This document shows positions 49,311 to 58,615 of a DNA stretch of 64,000 nt, one piece after another. The DNA is from Aromatoleum toluclasticum ATCC 700605 (GTDB lineage: Bacteria > Pseudomonadota > Gammaproteobacteria > Burkholderiales > Rhodocyclaceae): NCBI RefSeq assembly GCF_000378245.1, contig NZ_KB899493.1, forward strand, positions 124,001-188,000. Direction: 5' to 3'. The position numbers were made by a program, and so were the translations under genes. Below the pieces are notes generated by a model that did no database searches, was not told where the DNA came from, and worked only from the letters and a program-made list of their open reading frames with translations. Position 1 is the first letter of the stretch. Each line of letters begins with the position of its first letter.

Positions 49311-50741
49311 ATGTTCGCCTTCGCCCTGAGACCCCTTGTGCTCGTCGTTCTTACGACAACGCTTGTCTGGGCGCTCGTCCTCGGCTGGTGGCAAGCCGCG
49401 GGCTACGAGCCGGGCGCGGCCGACGTCGCCGCGCACCTGGTCCTCCTTCCGATCACACTTGTTGGCGGCTTCTGGCTCCTGCGCACCTTCATCGAACACC
49501 TGCGCCTGCCACCCCGCGTTGCGGCAAACGCGTCAGCCCCGCAAGACGCGGAATCTTCTAGCCTACCGGCCTCAGAGGCGTCCCGCACGACACGTCGCCC
49601 GGACGCGCGCCTGATCGCCTTCGCGCTGCAGTGCGCGCAGGGAACAGATCCGGCGCAGGTGCTCGACGCAAGCCGGCAAGGATGCACGCCTCCGCTCGAC
49701 GACCACCTACGCGACATGCACGGCTTTCCCGCATTCGCCGCGCGCGTTGCCGATCTGCCATTGGAAGCACTCGATGACGCGCTGAACGACTCGGCCATCG
49801 ACGTGCGCCGACCGCCCCGCGAAGAGGAAAGGCGGGCGCAGGCGATGCTGCACATGGCGCTCCCCCGCGCCCTTGACGAGATCGGCGAATCGATCGCGGT
49901 CGGCCGCGCCGCAATCCGGTCCGTGGTCTGGCTCTCGGACCAGGATTGGCCCGACGAATACCGGGACGGCCTTTCCGCCTGGCTGCGACGCGAGCACCTC
50001 GGTCCCCGCGGAATCGCTCCGGCAGAGATCCAATTTCACCGCGTACGGGACGACGCCCATGGGCTCGAGATCATCGATCAGCTGATTGCGGATCTGAACT
50101 GCCAGGGGTCCCCGGCAATCGAGCTCGTGATGGGCGCCGTGTCGCATGTCGGCGAGCGAACAATCACGAGCTGGGAGGCCGGGTCGCATCTGTTCACTGC
50201 GAATACGCAGGAGGGCCGGATTCCCGGCGAAGCGGCCGCGGTTCTGGTGCTCGCGAATCCCGCAGGAGCCGCGCTCGTACAACGCCTGCCGTCTCCGCGC
50301 ATATCCCGCGCGGCATCAGGCAGAAGCACGCCCCCCGGTGATACCGGCCCCGGGACCGATGGCTCTCTCCCGGGGCGCATGATCGGTGCAACCCTGGCCG
50401 ATACCGGCCTCGACGCGGCGGACATCTCCAGCGTGCTCGCCGACGCAGACCATCGCATCGGGGTGGCGAAGGTACTCCTGCGGACACTCTCCGAACACTT
50501 TCCCGCGCTCGAACCACTTTCGGACACGATCAGTCTCGGAAGCGCGACCGGCTTTGTCTCGCCGATCGGCGGACTTGTCACGCTGTTGTGCGCAACCGAA
50601 GCCGCCAAAGCGGCCGAGAGCGTCGCTTTGTGCCTGGCCTGCCAATCCCCCGGTGCCTGCGCGGCCATGATTGTCGACGCCAGCCCCCAGACTTCCCCAT
50701 CACCCCCGCAAACGCCCGCCTCTGCCCTTCACGCCACTTGA
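49311..50741 (+). CDS. Unknown T6SS-associated protein, possibly degenerate thiolase/ketosynthase fold
   Basis: A 476-residue protein with two N-terminal membrane helices (about 5-26 and 40-60), then a soluble region. The part from about 165 onward recalls condensing enzymes: RIPGEAAAVLVLANP (about 302-316) matches the GEGAxVLVLE strand of ketosynthases, GLDAADISSVLADAD resembles the segment before the HGTGT loop, and LGSATGFVSPIGGLVTLL resembles the GHxxGAAG loop. The catalytic Cys and His residues are not where they should be, so enzyme activity is unlikely. It sits between PAAR and tssM, 3 bases before tssM, implying a role with the TssM envelope complex. The fold assignment is a pattern-based inference. 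Confidence 0.6.
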   Translation: MFAFALRPLVLVVLTTTLVWALVLGWWQAAGYEPGAADVAAHLVLLPITLVGGFWLLRTFIEHLRLPPRVAANASAPQDAESSSLPASEASRTTRRPDARLIAFALQCAQGTDPAQVLDASRQGCTPPLDDHLRDMHGFPAFAARVADLPLEALDDALNDSAIDVRRPPREEERRAQAMLHMALPRALDEIGESIAVGRAAIRSVVWLSDQDWPDEYRDGLSAWLRREHLGPRGIAPAEIQFHRVRDDAHGLEIIDQLIADLNCQGSPAIELVMGAVSHVGERTITSWEAGSHLFTANTQEGRIPGEAAAVLVLANPAGAALVQRLPSPRISRAASGRSTPPGDTGPGTDGSLPGRMIGATLADTGLDAADISSVLADADHRIGVAKVLLRTLSEHFPALEPLSDTISLGSATGFVSPIGGLVTLLCATEAAKAAESVALCLACQSPGACAAMIVDASPQTSPSPPQTPASALHAT

Positions 50742-50744
50742 CCG

Positions 50745-53700
50745 ATGTCTTCAATCCGCACTTTTCTGACCGACTCGCGCACGCTCTCCCTTATCGGCAT
50801 CCTGGCCCTTGCGGCCTTCTTCACGCTGGGTGCCGAAACGCTGGAACTCGCATTGACATGGGCAGCGATCGCCTCGTGCGCCCTTCTCGCAATCTGGATT
50901 TCGATCTGGGCCTGGCGGCGCCGCCGGGCCGGTCTCGCCGCGTCCGCCCTCGAACGGCTACTCGAACCACGTACGGACGACGGCACAGGCCGGACGAAGG
51001 ACGAAATCGAAACCTTGCGCCTGCGCATGAAGGAAGCCATCCGCACCATCAAGACATCGAAGCTCGGACTGGTCTCCGGACGGGCAGCACTATATGAGCT
51101 GCCGTGGTACATCACGATCGGCAACCCTGCGGCGGGAAAGAGCACGGCCGTCGTCAATTCGGGCCTCACCTTTCCCCTCGGTGACGCCGCCGGCAGCGTC
51201 GTGCAGGGGCTCGGCGGCACGCGCAACTGCGACTGGTTCTTCACGACGGAGGGGATCCTCCTCGACACGGCCGGCCGCTACTCCATCCATGAAGAGGACC
51301 GCGAGGAATGGCTGGGCTTTCTCGACCTGCTGAGGAAACATCGCCCGCTCGCTCCGATCAACGGGATCATCGTCACGGCGAGCATCGGCGAGTTGCTCCG
51401 CAATCCCCCGGGGGTCGCAATCGCGCTCGCCAAGAACCTGCGCCAGCGGGTTCAGGAACTCACCGAACGCCTGGAAGTGTTCGCACCGATCTACGTGATG
51501 TTCTCCAAGGCCGATCTCATCGCCGGGTTCAACGAATTCTTTCAAGACGTGGATTGGAACGAGCGCGACCGCGTGTGGGGCGCGACGCTGCCCTACGGGA
51601 CCGACGGAAGCAACGACGCAATCGGGTTGTTCGACCGCCACTTCGATGAATTGTACGAAGGACTGCGCGAAATGAGCGTGGCGCAGATGTCGATTGCCCG
51701 CGGCGAGCGCATGGCACCGGGGCTGCTCACCTTCCCGCTCGAGTTCGCGGCGATCAAGCCGGTCCTGCGGTCCTTCATCGCGACGCTGTTCGAGGAAAAC
51801 CCCTTCCAGTTCAAACCGATCTTCCGCGGCTTCTACATCACTTCGGCGATCCAGAGCGGCGAGACGCCCAGCAGTTCCAGCGAGCGCGTGGAAAAGCGCT
51901 TCGGACTTTCGGGCGATGGTCCGGCTGCAGCCCGGATCGCCTCGAACAACGGATTCTTCCTGAAGGACCTGTTCTCGAAGGTAATCTTCGCCGACCGCAA
52001 CCTGGTACGGCACTATGCCAGCCGCAGAAAAAAACGCCTGCATCACGCCACATCGCTGACTGCAGCGGCACTGCTGGGCCTTTCTCTGGCGGGCTGGAGT
52101 TGGTCGTACGCGAACAATCGCAGCCTCGTCGAAAATGTCCGGGCCGATCTGGACCGTGCTGTCCGCCTTCAGGAAGATCGCATCGATCTGCAGTCACGGC
52201 TCGAGGCGCTCGAACTCCTTCAGGACCGCATTGCGCAACTGGAGCGCTTCGAAACGGAGCCCGCACGATCGCTCCGTCTCGGTCTGTTCCAGGGCGATGA
52301 GGTGAAATCCAGATTGCTCGAAGAGTACTACCGCGGCGTCACCGAAATCATGCTGCGCCCGGTCGGCGAAAGCATCGAAGGCTTTCTTGCTGCGGTCAAT
52401 CGCAACTCGGGCCGTCTGCGGCAGGCCGACAACGCCGACCGGGGCACAAACGGCGACGCCCATCCGGACGTGCAGCCGTACAAGGAATCCTCGCCGACCA
52501 ACGTCGAGGACGCCTACAACGCCCTGAAAACCTATCTGATGCTGGGCGACAAGGCACACACCGAGGTCGGCCACCTCTCGGATCAGCTCAGCCGCTACTG
52601 GCGCACCTGGCTCGATGCCAATCGCGGTTCCATGCCGCGGGAACAGATGATGCGCAGCGCGGAACGGATCATCAGCTTCCACCTGCGACATGCGAACGAT
52701 CCCGGTTGGCCGACGATCGCGGGCAAGCTCTCCGTCATCGACGAAACGCGCACGACGCTGCGCCACGTGGTGCGCGGCATGCCGGCCATCGAGCGCGTCT
52801 ACGGCGACATCAAGGCGCGAGCGGCCACCCGATTCCCCCCGGTGACGGTAGCTAACCTCGCAGGCCCGGGCGACACGGGCCTTGTCAGCGGCAGTCACGT
52901 GATATCCGGCGCGTTTACCGCCGAAGCCTGGCGCAGCTATGTCGAAGCCGCCATCAAGGATGCGGCCACGGGAGAACTTCGCAGTACGGACTGGGTTCTC
53001 GACACGAGCGCGAAGGACGACCTCTCCCTCGCCGGCAGCCCGGAGCAGATCCAGAAGACGCTCGTCGCGATGTACAAGAAGGAATACGTCCAGGAGTGGC
53101 AGAGATTCGTCTCGGGCATCGGCGTCAGCGGTTTCGACGGATTCCCTGTCGCCGTGGCAGCCATGAATCGGCTGGGCGACGTAAGCGCATCCCCCTTGGG
53201 CAAACTGCTGCGCACCGTGCACGAGCAGACCGCCTGGGACAATCCGGGGGTAAGCCATGCGGTAGCCGAACGCGCACAAAAGGGCTTCATCCAGTGGTTC
53301 AAGCAGTCGATCCTGCGGATGTCGCCCGCTCCGGTCACGCTCGAGGTGTCCTCGAACACGGTAACGGGTGCCAGCCCCATGGGCGCCGTCGGCCAGGAGT
53401 TCGCCGGAATCGGTCGTCTGCTCGCACGGAGGGACAACGGGGAAGCAATCCTGGACCTCTACCTGCGGCGGCTCTCGGGGCTGCGCACGCGCCTCAATCT
53501 CCTTGCCAACCAGGGCGACCCCGGCCCCGGCGCTGTGAAGCTGATGAGCGAGACGATCGAAGGCGGCAACTCGGAACTTGCAGACACACTGCGGTTCGTG
53601 GACGAGCAGGTGCTGACAGGCATGCCCGACAACCAGCGTGAAGTGCTCCGCCCGCTGCTCGTGAGGCCGCTGCTGCAAACCTTCGCGGCCCTGATCGCTC

Positions 53701-54515
53701 CGGCAGAACGGGAACTCGACAAGAGCTGGAATGCAAACGTGTACGAACCGTTCGGGCGTCAGCTTGCCGGAAAATACCCGTTCGACGCCAAGTCGGGCAT
53801 AGAAGCGACACCGGCCGAGATCGCGCAGATCTTTGGTCCTGACGGGGCCATCTCCAAGTACGCGGCGGCAAGCATCGGACCGCTGATGATGCGGCGCGGA
53901 AACTATATCGAACCCCGGACCTGGGGCGATCTCGGTATCCGCCTGCGGCCCGAATTTCTCGCCGCGTTCCCCGGCTGGGTCGCTCCACTGGACAGTAGCA
54001 GCGCCACGCAGACCGCGGCGCTCGCGCAAACGAGCTTCAGACTGCTGCCGCAGCCGTCCCCGGGCACCACCGAATACACGATCGAGATCGACGGACAGAG
54101 GCTGCGTTACCGCAACGGCGCCGCTCAGTGGGCAACCTTCGTGTGGCCCAATCCGGCGGGAACCCCCGGCGCACGCGTCGTCGCGACGACCTTCGACGGA
54201 CAGGAACTCGAGGTCGCAAATTTCGGCGGGCGCTTCGGACTCGAAAAGCTGATCAACTCCGCCACCCGAACCCGCAATGCGGACGGCTCCTTCAACCTCG
54301 TCTGGCAGGCGGGCGAGATCTCGGTGCCGGTCGCGCTCAAGATCGTAAGCAGCCCGGACGTGCAGACGGGCAAGAACACCGGAGCCGGGCCCAGCCGCAA
54401 CGCCCCCCTCCCCGCCAGCGTGGCGGGCGAGGCGGCGAGGACACAAACCGACGCCGGAACGGTTGGCGCTGCCACGCTCGCCGCAACGGCTCAAGCAGGA
54501 GGGAGCCGGCCATGA
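50745..54515 (+). CDS. tssM: Type VI secretion system membrane protein TssM (IcmF)
   Basis: A 1256-residue inner-membrane protein that spans to the periplasm and forms the T6SS envelope channel with TssL and TssJ. Helices lie at about 15-30, 36-57 and 435-455. The cytoplasmic part has a Walker A motif GNPAAGKST (126-134) and the GTRNCDWFFTTEGILLDTAGRY switch region of the IcmF family; the large periplasmic part ends with the characteristic C-terminal domain. The Ala/Thr-rich tail after about 1215 looks disordered. It overlaps tagF by 4 bases (ATGA). Confidence 0.95.
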   Translation: MSSIRTFLTDSRTLSLIGILALAAFFTLGAETLELALTWAAIASCALLAIWISIWAWRRRRAGLAASALERLLEPRTDDGTGRTKDEIETLRLRMKEAIRTIKTSKLGLVSGRAALYELPWYITIGNPAAGKSTAVVNSGLTFPLGDAAGSVVQGLGGTRNCDWFFTTEGILLDTAGRYSIHEEDREEWLGFLDLLRKHRPLAPINGIIVTASIGELLRNPPGVAIALAKNLRQRVQELTERLEVFAPIYVMFSKADLIAGFNEFFQDVDWNERDRVWGATLPYGTDGSNDAIGLFDRHFDELYEGLREMSVAQMSIARGERMAPGLLTFPLEFAAIKPVLRSFIATLFEENPFQFKPIFRGFYITSAIQSGETPSSSSERVEKRFGLSGDGPAAARIASNNGFFLKDLFSKVIFADRNLVRHYASRRKKRLHHATSLTAAALLGLSLAGWSWSYANNRSLVENVRADLDRAVRLQEDRIDLQSRLEALELLQDRIAQLERFETEPARSLRLGLFQGDEVKSRLLEEYYRGVTEIMLRPVGESIEGFLAAVNRNSGRLRQADNADRGTNGDAHPDVQPYKESSPTNVEDAYNALKTYLMLGDKAHTEVGHLSDQLSRYWRTWLDANRGSMPREQMMRSAERIISFHLRHANDPGWPTIAGKLSVIDETRTTLRHVVRGMPAIERVYGDIKARAATRFPPVTVANLAGPGDTGLVSGSHVISGAFTAEAWRSYVEAAIKDAATGELRSTDWVLDTSAKDDLSLAGSPEQIQKTLVAMYKKEYVQEWQRFVSGIGVSGFDGFPVAVAAMNRLGDVSASPLGKLLRTVHEQTAWDNPGVSHAVAERAQKGFIQWFKQSILRMSPAPVTLEVSSNTVTGASPMGAVGQEFAGIGRLLARRDNGEAILDLYLRRLSGLRTRLNLLANQGDPGPGAVKLMSETIEGGNSELADTLRFVDEQVLTGMPDNQREVLRPLLVRPLLQTFAALIAPAERELDKSWNANVYEPFGRQLAGKYPFDAKSGIEATPAEIAQIFGPDGAISKYAAASIGPLMMRRGNYIEPRTWGDLGIRLRPEFLAAFPGWVAPLDSSSATQTAALAQTSFRLLPQPSPGTTEYTIEIDGQRLRYRNGAAQWATFVWPNPAGTPGARVVATTFDGQELEVANFGGRFGLEKLINSATRTRNADGSFNLVWQAGEISVPVALKIVSSPDVQTGKNTGAGPSRNAPLPASVAGEAARTQTDAGTVGAATLAATAQAGGSRP

Positions 54516-55495
54516 AGGGGCCCACCATCAACGGCACGGGCTATTTCGGCAAATTGCCTGCACGCGGCGATTTCGTGAAGGGGGGCGGATCGGCACAACT
54601 GATCGCGATGCTCGACCGCTGGATATCGGAAAGCATGAACCTGCTGTCGACCGATCCCCGTTGGCGCATTCCGTACGACAACATGAATCCGGTCCATTTC
54701 GCCTTTGTCGGCCCGCGCAGCCGCCTCTCGGTCGTCGGCCATCTTCAGCCCAGCCATGATGCTTCCGCGCGACGCTTCCCCTTCCTCGTCGCCTCGACGA
54801 TCGAGTCGGAGGCCGGGCACTCCCACCCCGGCCCTCTGGCCCTGTCCTCGCCATGGGAAAAGTTCGGGCAACTCGTCGGCCTTGCCCGGACGGCCGACGA
54901 ACCTGCCCCCATGTTGCACGCCCTCGCGCGCATCGACTGCACCCAGGAACTCGCGCACATGGCACAAGCGTCAGGCGCCGATGCGGTGCCGGAATCAAGC
55001 ACCATTGCGGACATCGACCGCCTGCTCGAGCATGAAGGCCACGCCGGAAACACGCGCAGCATCATCCTCGCGCTGGGCATCCTGCTGCGGCCGCTGCTCG
55101 GCAGCAACCGGCCGACAATCGAACGCGGCCTGCGCCTGCCCTTGCCCAGCGACGTCGGCCCCAGGGACGCAATGGCACAGGTGTGGGTGAACCTCGTCAG
55201 CGGCTTCGTCAGGAGTACCCCTTGCGAACTCCAGCTGCTGCTGGCGCCGGTTGCCGGACGCAATACGCTCGTCATCGGCTTCAACGGCGCATCGCCGCAG
55301 CCACTCGTCAGCCTGATCTCACCGGGGAGCGCACCCGACGCCGTAGTGAGCCTCGAAGACCCCGAATGGATCGACACGCACCCCGACCTGGTCGGCGACT
55401 ACGGGATCGCCAAGCTGTCGAGCTATCTCGCACAGCCCGGGACGACCCTCGCTACTGCGCTCGCCACCTTCAGGGAAGTATTTTTCGGAGAATGA
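54512..55495 (+). CDS. tagF: Type VI secretion-associated protein TagF
   Basis: A 327-residue protein beginning with the family motif GYFGKLPARGDFVKGG and PRWRIPYDNMNPVHFAFVGPRSR. TagF is a cytoplasmic post-translational repressor of T6SS assembly, acting on Fha-type proteins in Pseudomonas. The product here is longer than a single TagF domain, with an extra C-terminal region of about 150 residues. GGAGGGAG precedes the ATG, which overlaps the tssM stop; its own stop overlaps the next start. Confidence 0.9.
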   Translation: MKGPTINGTGYFGKLPARGDFVKGGGSAQLIAMLDRWISESMNLLSTDPRWRIPYDNMNPVHFAFVGPRSRLSVVGHLQPSHDASARRFPFLVASTIESEAGHSHPGPLALSSPWEKFGQLVGLARTADEPAPMLHALARIDCTQELAHMAQASGADAVPESSTIADIDRLLEHEGHAGNTRSIILALGILLRPLLGSNRPTIERGLRLPLPSDVGPRDAMAQVWVNLVSGFVRSTPCELQLLLAPVAGRNTLVIGFNGASPQPLVSLISPGSAPDAVVSLEDPEWIDTHPDLVGDYGIAKLSSYLAQPGTTLATALATFREVFFGE

Positions 55496-56274
55496 TCTTG
55501 AAGCTCAGTTCCGCACTCGCTGCCGGGCTGCTCTATGCCGCGGCAGGCATGAGCGCGCAGCCCCCGCAAGCTCCTGCACCCGACGGAATGGTATACGTCA
55601 CTGGAACGGTGCCCGACGAAAACGCCCGCGTGGCCATCATTGCCCGCCTGCGCGACCTTTATGGGGCCGACAAGGTCGTCGACCGGCTCGATTCGGGAGG
55701 CGTCGTCGCGCCGCCCGACTGGACCGGCCACGTCGTGAAGACACTCGGCAACGGCATCCGCGACGTTCGCCAGGGGCAGCTGGACGTGAACGGAACCCAG
55801 GTGACGATCAGCGGCAATGTCGCCAACGAAGCCCGGCGGCAGCACGTCGCCAGCGAGATTGCGACTGCGCTGAACCCGACTTACACGGTGAATAACGGTC
55901 TGCGGGTGCCGGCAGGAGCCCAGGCGCTACTCGACCGGACGCTTGCGGATCGTGTGGTCGAGTTCGAAAGCGGGTCGGCGATCCTGACGCCAACCGGCAT
56001 TGCCATTCTCGATGAGATGGGGGCGGCCATTGCCGGACTCGATCGGCCCCGCGTTGACATCATCGGACATACGGATTCCACCGGAAACCGCATGACCAAC
56101 ATCACGCTGAGCCTCGCCCGGGCCGACGCGGTCAAGACCTATCTAACGGGCAAGGGCATCCCGGCAGCCGGCCTGAGCGCGATGGGCGCAGGCCCCGACC
56201 GGCCGGTGACGCCGAACGACACGCCCGAAGGCCGCGCGCGCAATCGCCGGATCGAATTCCGGCTCGCCGAGTGA
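55492..56274 (+). CDS. OmpA-family peptidoglycan-anchoring protein of the T6SS block (TagN/TagL-like)
   Basis: A 260-residue secreted protein: signal peptide (about 1-20, ending MSAQ), a BON-like middle region (VNGTQVTISGNVANEARRQHVASEIATAL) and a C-terminal OmpA domain with VEFESGSAILTPTG and IGHTDSTGNRMTNITLSLARA. OmpA-type modules in T6SS clusters fix the envelope complex to peptidoglycan. No lipobox or membrane helix beyond the signal is seen, so it is probably periplasmic. The ATG overlaps the tagF stop (ATGA). It converges with tssA, leaving 15 bases. Confidence 0.88.
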   Translation: MILKLSSALAAGLLYAAAGMSAQPPQAPAPDGMVYVTGTVPDENARVAIIARLRDLYGADKVVDRLDSGGVVAPPDWTGHVVKTLGNGIRDVRQGQLDVNGTQVTISGNVANEARRQHVASEIATALNPTYTVNNGLRVPAGAQALLDRTLADRVVEFESGSAILTPTGIAILDEMGAAIAGLDRPRVDIIGHTDSTGNRMTNITLSLARADAVKTYLTGKGIPAAGLSAMGAGPDRPVTPNDTPEGRARNRRIEFRLAE

Positions 56275-56289
56275 GGACTGCCGGGCCGT

Positions 56290-57354
56290 TCAACGCGCCG
56301 GCGCATCCGGGGGTACGAGTCCGAGCAACTCCTCGACGTGTGAGAGCGCCCCGTCGTCCCTGACCACGGTCCGCAGCCATTCGTGCAGCGACATCTCGCC
56401 CCAGCGTGCCGCCTTGTCGGCGAGATAGGCCACCGGACTGTGGGGCTCCGTGCGTCGGAAGAAATCCGCCACCTCCCGGAGCCGCTCGATGGCATCGGCG
56501 CGCGTCACTATCGGCCCAGGCCGCATGCTGCCCGATGCTGGCTTGTCCGCCGCGCTCCGCGCATTTTCCGCAGACGAAACTGCGCCGGACTGCGAGGCGG
56601 GGGCAGACGCTTCACCGCCGCAGCGCCGCAGGGTGTCGAGCACCTCGATCAGGGCCTGGCGCACGTCATCGAAGCCAGGGCCATCCAGACCGAGTCTCGC
56701 GTCCACGACCCGTTCGAGTTCGTCCAGCGCCAGCCTTGCCGCTTCCGCCTCCGCTGAAATGCGGGCGAAAAAGTCGCGAGAAGTATCCCTGCGCGCCGCC
56801 TCGAACTGATCGAGCGTCACCGGCGCCGCGCGCATGAGGAATTCCGCCTCCTGCGGATTGCGCTCCAGGCTGGCCGCCAGAGTGCGTGCGGACTCCAGAT
56901 CTGCCGTCGAGAAGCACCCACGCGACGAATCCGTCAGGGGCGTATCGCGAATGATGCGGCGGGACTGGCTGACCAACCAGTCGAGGCTCCCGGCACGCAT
57001 CTCATGGTCACCATCCTCGGGCAGCGGATGGATATCGTCCCAATACGATTCGCACAGCCCCGCCACCAGCCGGTAGCCATCGGCGAGCCCGGCAAATCCG
57101 CACGTCCTCGCCACGGCCTCGGCCAGCCAGACGGCGAGGCGGACATCCTTCGCACGGGATGCCAGCGCATCCTCGCACAGACGCGCAACGCGTGGCCAGT
57201 CTGCCTCCTTCAGCGGCCTCACCCATTCGCCCTGACTCACCGAAGGGTCGTCGGCGCGGCGCGCTTCCTGGATCTCGTCGAAAAGCGCGGAGAAGGTGAG
57301 ATCCTCGCCGCAGCGATTGCCGGCAAGCGGTCGAAGCAGTGCATCGAATTCCAT
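56290..57354 (-). CDS. tssA: Type VI secretion system protein TssA (ImpA family)
   Basis: A 354-residue protein with the ImpA N-terminal domain (LLRPLAGNRCGEDLTFSALFDEIQEARRADDP, then ADWPRVARLCEDAL and LAEAVARTCGFAGLADGYRLVAGLCESYWDDIHPLPEDGD) and a shorter C-terminal domain (VAYLADKAARWGEMSLHEWLRTVV). TssA primes and coordinates sheath polymerisation at the baseplate. It is on the opposite strand to the other T6SS genes. ATG 57354 gives the standard start. The C-terminal ending is typical of the short TssA class. Confidence 0.92.
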   Translation of the reverse strand: MEFDALLRPLAGNRCGEDLTFSALFDEIQEARRADDPSVSQGEWVRPLKEADWPRVARLCEDALASRAKDVRLAVWLAEAVARTCGFAGLADGYRLVAGLCESYWDDIHPLPEDGDHEMRAGSLDWLVSQSRRIIRDTPLTDSSRGCFSTADLESARTLAASLERNPQEAEFLMRAAPVTLDQFEAARRDTSRDFFARISAEAEAARLALDELERVVDARLGLDGPGFDDVRQALIEVLDTLRRCGGEASAPASQSGAVSSAENARSAADKPASGSMRPGPIVTRADAIERLREVADFFRRTEPHSPVAYLADKAARWGEMSLHEWLRTVVRDDGALSHVEELLGLVPPDAPAR

Positions 57355-57428
57355 GGGCGGTTCCGGTTCTGGCAAAACCGCCATTTTACATGACGTCAAA
57401 ATACCCCGGCAGCATTCACGGACAGCTT

Positions 57429-57812
57429 TCAGGCGTACTGGATCAGCTCGATCTTGTAGCCGTCGGGATCCTCGACAAAGGCGATGACGGTCGTGCCGTG
57501 CTTCATCGGCCCGGCCTCGCGCACTACCTTCCCGCCGCGAGCCCGGATCTCGTCGCAGGCCCGGTACGCATCGGGAACCGCCAGCGCGATATGGCCGAAT
57601 GCATTGCCCATCTCGTAGGAATCGACACCCCAGTTCCAGGTGAGCTCGATGACCGCCCCCTCGGACTCGTCTTGATAGCCAATGAACGCCAGCGTGAACT
57701 TCCCCTCGGGATAATCGTGGCGGCGCAGCAGCCGCATCCCGAGCACCTCGGTGTAGAACTTGATCGAACGATCGAGATCGCCGACACGCAGCATGGTGTG
57801 AAGCAATTTCAT
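57429..57812 (-). CDS. gloA: Lactoylglutathione lyase (glyoxalase I)
   Basis: A 127-residue glyoxalase I that turns the methylglyoxal-glutathione adduct into lactoylglutathione. All four metal ligands are present at the classical positions: His5, Glu56, His74 and Glu122. Its length fits the nickel-type bacterial enzymes. The frame is open upstream through the next gene, but ATG 57812 is the family start. It lies 14 bases after the YgjP-type gene. Confidence 0.96.
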   Translation of the reverse strand: MKLLHTMLRVGDLDRSIKFYTEVLGMRLLRRHDYPEGKFTLAFIGYQDESEGAVIELTWNWGVDSYEMGNAFGHIALAVPDAYRACDEIRARGGKVVREAGPMKHGTTVIAFVEDPDGYKIELIQYA

Positions 57813-57826
57813 TTCAGCAGTCCTCT

Positions 57827-58615
57827 TCAGTCTTCGGCAATGAGCGCCGCATCGGCGCCATCGATGATCGGCAGCGCACGTCCGGCATCGCGCAGACGCG
57901 CGCGCGCCGCCTTCCAATCCGGATACAGCACGGTCACCACGGCCCAGAAACGCGGCGAGTGGTTCATTTCCGCGAGGTGTGCCACCTCGTGGGCGACGAC
58001 GTAGTCGATGAGCGCGGCGGGCAGATGAATAAGCCGCCAGTGCAGCCGGATACCGCTGCGGCTGCTGCAACTCCCCCAGCGCGTACGTGCCGACGACAAA
58101 CGCACGGCCGGCACGGCATGCCCAAGCCGGAAACAGAACTCCGCCACGCGCTCGCCGAACCACGGCAGCGCGCGAGCGCGCAGCGCACGGACCAGCGCCT
58201 TGCGTGCCCCGGGGCCGCCGGGCAACACGAGTTCTTCAACGCTGTCCGCGCCGAGGCGCCAGCGCGCCGGGCGACTGCCCTCCCCGACGCACAGACGGCA
58301 CGTCTCGCCCAAAAGAGGAAACAGGACGCCATCCTCGACCGTCATCACGGTCGGCGGAACACGGACGGCGAGCTTCTCGAGCAGCCAGTCGTGGTGGCTG
58401 CGGATGAAACGATCTATTTCCGGCTGCGTCGCCGGCCACGGCACGGCGACACGAACGCCGCGGTGATCGACCTGCAGCGCGAAGCTGCGTCGCGGAGAAC
58501 GCCTCAGAACGTATTCAAGATCCCGCTCGCCCAGGCGGATCCTGCAGGATTCCTCGCTTGCGGGGCGGGGCTGGCGCAACAGGCCGGCCAGTCGGCTCAC
58601 GCCCTCTCCTGCCAA
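57827..58615 (-). CDS. YgjP-like (DUF45) zinc metallopeptidase
   Basis: A 262-residue member of the YgjP/SprT-like group. The HExxH motif appears as [19 protein letters not shown], with a third ligand in the downstream NHS; the conserved [22 protein letters not shown] precedes it. The biological substrate is unknown. ATG 58615 overlaps the end of the CinA-like gene by 19 bases; a GTG at 58600 would reduce the overlap. Confidence 0.88.
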   Translation of the reverse strand: MAGEGVSRLAGLLRQPRPASEESCRIRLGERDLEYVLRRSPRRSFALQVDHRGVRVAVPWPATQPEIDRFIRSHHDWLLEKLAVRVPPTVMTVEDGVLFPLLGETCRLCVGEGSRPARWRLGADSVEELVLPGGPGARKALVRALRARALPWFGERVAEFCFRLGHAVPAVRLSSARTRWGSCSSRSGIRLHWRLIHLPAALIDYVVAHEVAHLAEMNHSPRFWAVVTVLYPDWKAARARLRDAGRALPIIDGADAALIAED

